DNA from: Vibrio sp. STUT-A11
GTDB taxonomy: Bacteria; Pseudomonadota; Gammaproteobacteria; Enterobacterales; Vibrionaceae
Length of the DNA stretch: 64,000 nt
Assembly (NCBI RefSeq): GCF_026000435.1
Contig: NZ_AP026764.1
Coordinates: forward strand, 1,736,001-1,800,000
Direction of reading: 5' to 3'
A program made the translations under genes and the position numbers. Under the pieces are notes generated by a model, which worked only from the letters and a program-made list of their open reading frames with translations, searched no databases and was not told the DNA's origin. Positions 63,305-64,000 of the stretch are shown piece after piece; the stretch's first letter is position 1; every line of letters begins with the position of its first letter.

Positions 63305-64000
63305 TTACAGATCTTTACATAGACGTAGTGCATCGTAGAGTGCAGCGTGAGTATTACGCTGTGAAACACAGTCACCCAAGCGCCATAGGATCATGCCGTC
63401 ATTGTCTTGAGATAGGACTGGTTGCGCCTGTGATGCAAACAAGGTTTCAACGTCGATTTGGCCTTTGTTTACTGACTCAGCTTTCAACTCGTAGTAAAGC
63501 GCTTCATTTGGACGAATGCCGTTTTCTACTACCACTTGGTCAACAACGCGTTCTTCTTTCGCACCCGTGTATTCGTTCTCTAGCAGAGCGATTAGGTTGT
63601 CACCTTCACGGTATACTTTCAGCAGAGCAAGGTCTGAAGTCATGATGACTTCTTTCTCATACAAACTACGGTAGTAAGTTGGGAACGTCGTACCACCGAT
63701 ACCAACACCTGGTTTGATATCATCAGTAACGAGTTCAACTTGTGAGCCTTTAGAAGTCAGGTAATCTGCCGCCGACATACCAGAGAATTCACAGATTGTG
63801 TCGTAAACCAGAACATTCTTACCCGGTTCAACTGTGCCGTTAAGGATATCCCAAGAAGACACAACCAAGCCTTCTTCTGCACCCCAGTCTGGGTTCTGTT
63901 CGATGAATGGCGTACCACCAGTTGCAAGAATACAAACATCAGGTTTAAGTTCACGAATCATGTCCGCGTTAGCTGCAGTCTCTAGGATAACTTCAACGCC
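63305..64000 (-). CDS. dgcA: Dimethylglycine dehydrogenase DgcA (5' part beyond window)
   Basis: C-terminal 231 codons of an Old-Yellow-Enzyme/2,4-dienoyl-CoA reductase-type oxidoreductase; the frame stays open to base 64000 (upstream residues read GVEVILETAANAD), so the gene continues beyond the window. The visible part is the NADH/FAD domain (DVCILATGGTPF, NVLVYDTICEFSGMSAADYL). Demethylates dimethylglycine to sarcosine together with DgcB; the catalytic N-terminal half is not visible here. Confidence 0.85.
   Translation of the reverse strand, partial: GVEVILETAANADMIRELKPDVCILATGGTPFIEQNPDWGAEEGLVVSSWDILNGTVEPGKNVLVYDTICEFSGMSAADYLTSKGSQVELVTDDIKPGVGIGGTTFPTYYRSLYEKEVIMTSDLALLKVYREGDNLIALLENEYTGAKEERVVDQVVVENGIRPNEALYYELKAESVNKGQIDVETLFASQAQPVLSQDNDGMILWRLGDCVSQRNTHAALYDALRLCKDL

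Noticed and set aside
1..64000. CRISPR arrays, tRNA and rRNA genes, prophage or complete insertion sequence
   Set aside because: No regularly spaced repeats, tRNA-like cloverleaf, rRNA segments, phage genes or transposase genes were found by reading the sequence.

Overview
The window looks like a metabolic stretch of a Vibrio genome (Vibrionaceae, Gammaproteobacteria). This rests on the protein sequences, the moderate GC with AT-rich intergenic spacers, the gal gene set, and two repeat types I associate with vibrios (a 267-bp element with TATACCCAAAT ends and a GTCATTCC/GGATGAC palindrome). A glyA copy sits inside a sarcosine-oxidase operon, and nearly all the genes serve optional carbon sources, which would suit a secondary chromosome. 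Species and replicon are inferred, not proven. No rRNA, tRNA, CRISPR array, prophage or complete insertion sequence was seen.

Layout. 1-4953: D-arabinitol utilisation, with an MFS polyol transporter cut by the left edge, xylulokinase, D-arabinitol dehydrogenase and a divergent SorC-family regulator; a perfect 14-bp inverted repeat lies between the divergent genes. 5146-12662: a cluster around a YqhC-like AraC regulator. It contains four small proteins that all carry signal peptides although their families are mostly cytosolic (flavodoxin-fold quinone reductase, cupin, carboxymuconolactone-decarboxylase-like, cyclophilin-like), a second cytosolic CMD paralogue, a MalY/PatB lyase and a DUF3737 beta-helix protein. 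TTGCCTAAT boxes, some spaced 21 bp apart, precede both CMD genes and the regulator gene.

12837-27248: alpha-galactoside (raffinose/melibiose type) utilisation: GH32 fructosidase, an AgpA-like peptide-family ABC importer, a porin, a MelB-like symporter, a GH36 alpha-galactosidase and a MelR-like regulator. A 64-bp segment with identical block spacing precedes both the ABC operon and the alpha-galactosidase. 27547-31189: galE-galT-galK with GalR-type operators, which takes the released galactose into the Leloir pathway. 32006-34302: an iron ADH (YqhD type) and a zinc ADH.

34711-47879 and 57496-64000: glycine betaine catabolism, interrupted by a GABA module. BCCT uptake, GbcAB (betaine to dimethylglycine), DgcAB plus a dedicated EtfAB (dimethylglycine to sarcosine), SoxBDAG (sarcosine to glycine), GlyA (glycine to serine), serine dehydratase (serine to pyruvate) and PurU for the one-carbon units, with a GbdR-like regulator. 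48156-55855: GABA-type module of GabT, a universal stress protein, a TRAP transporter, GabD and a divergent LysR regulator. 56090-57372: an aldo/keto reductase and a small acidic protein of unknown function.

The parts most worth a second look are the exported cupin/CMD/flavodoxin cluster with its apparent 21-bp direct-repeat operators, and the shared alpha-galactoside operator.
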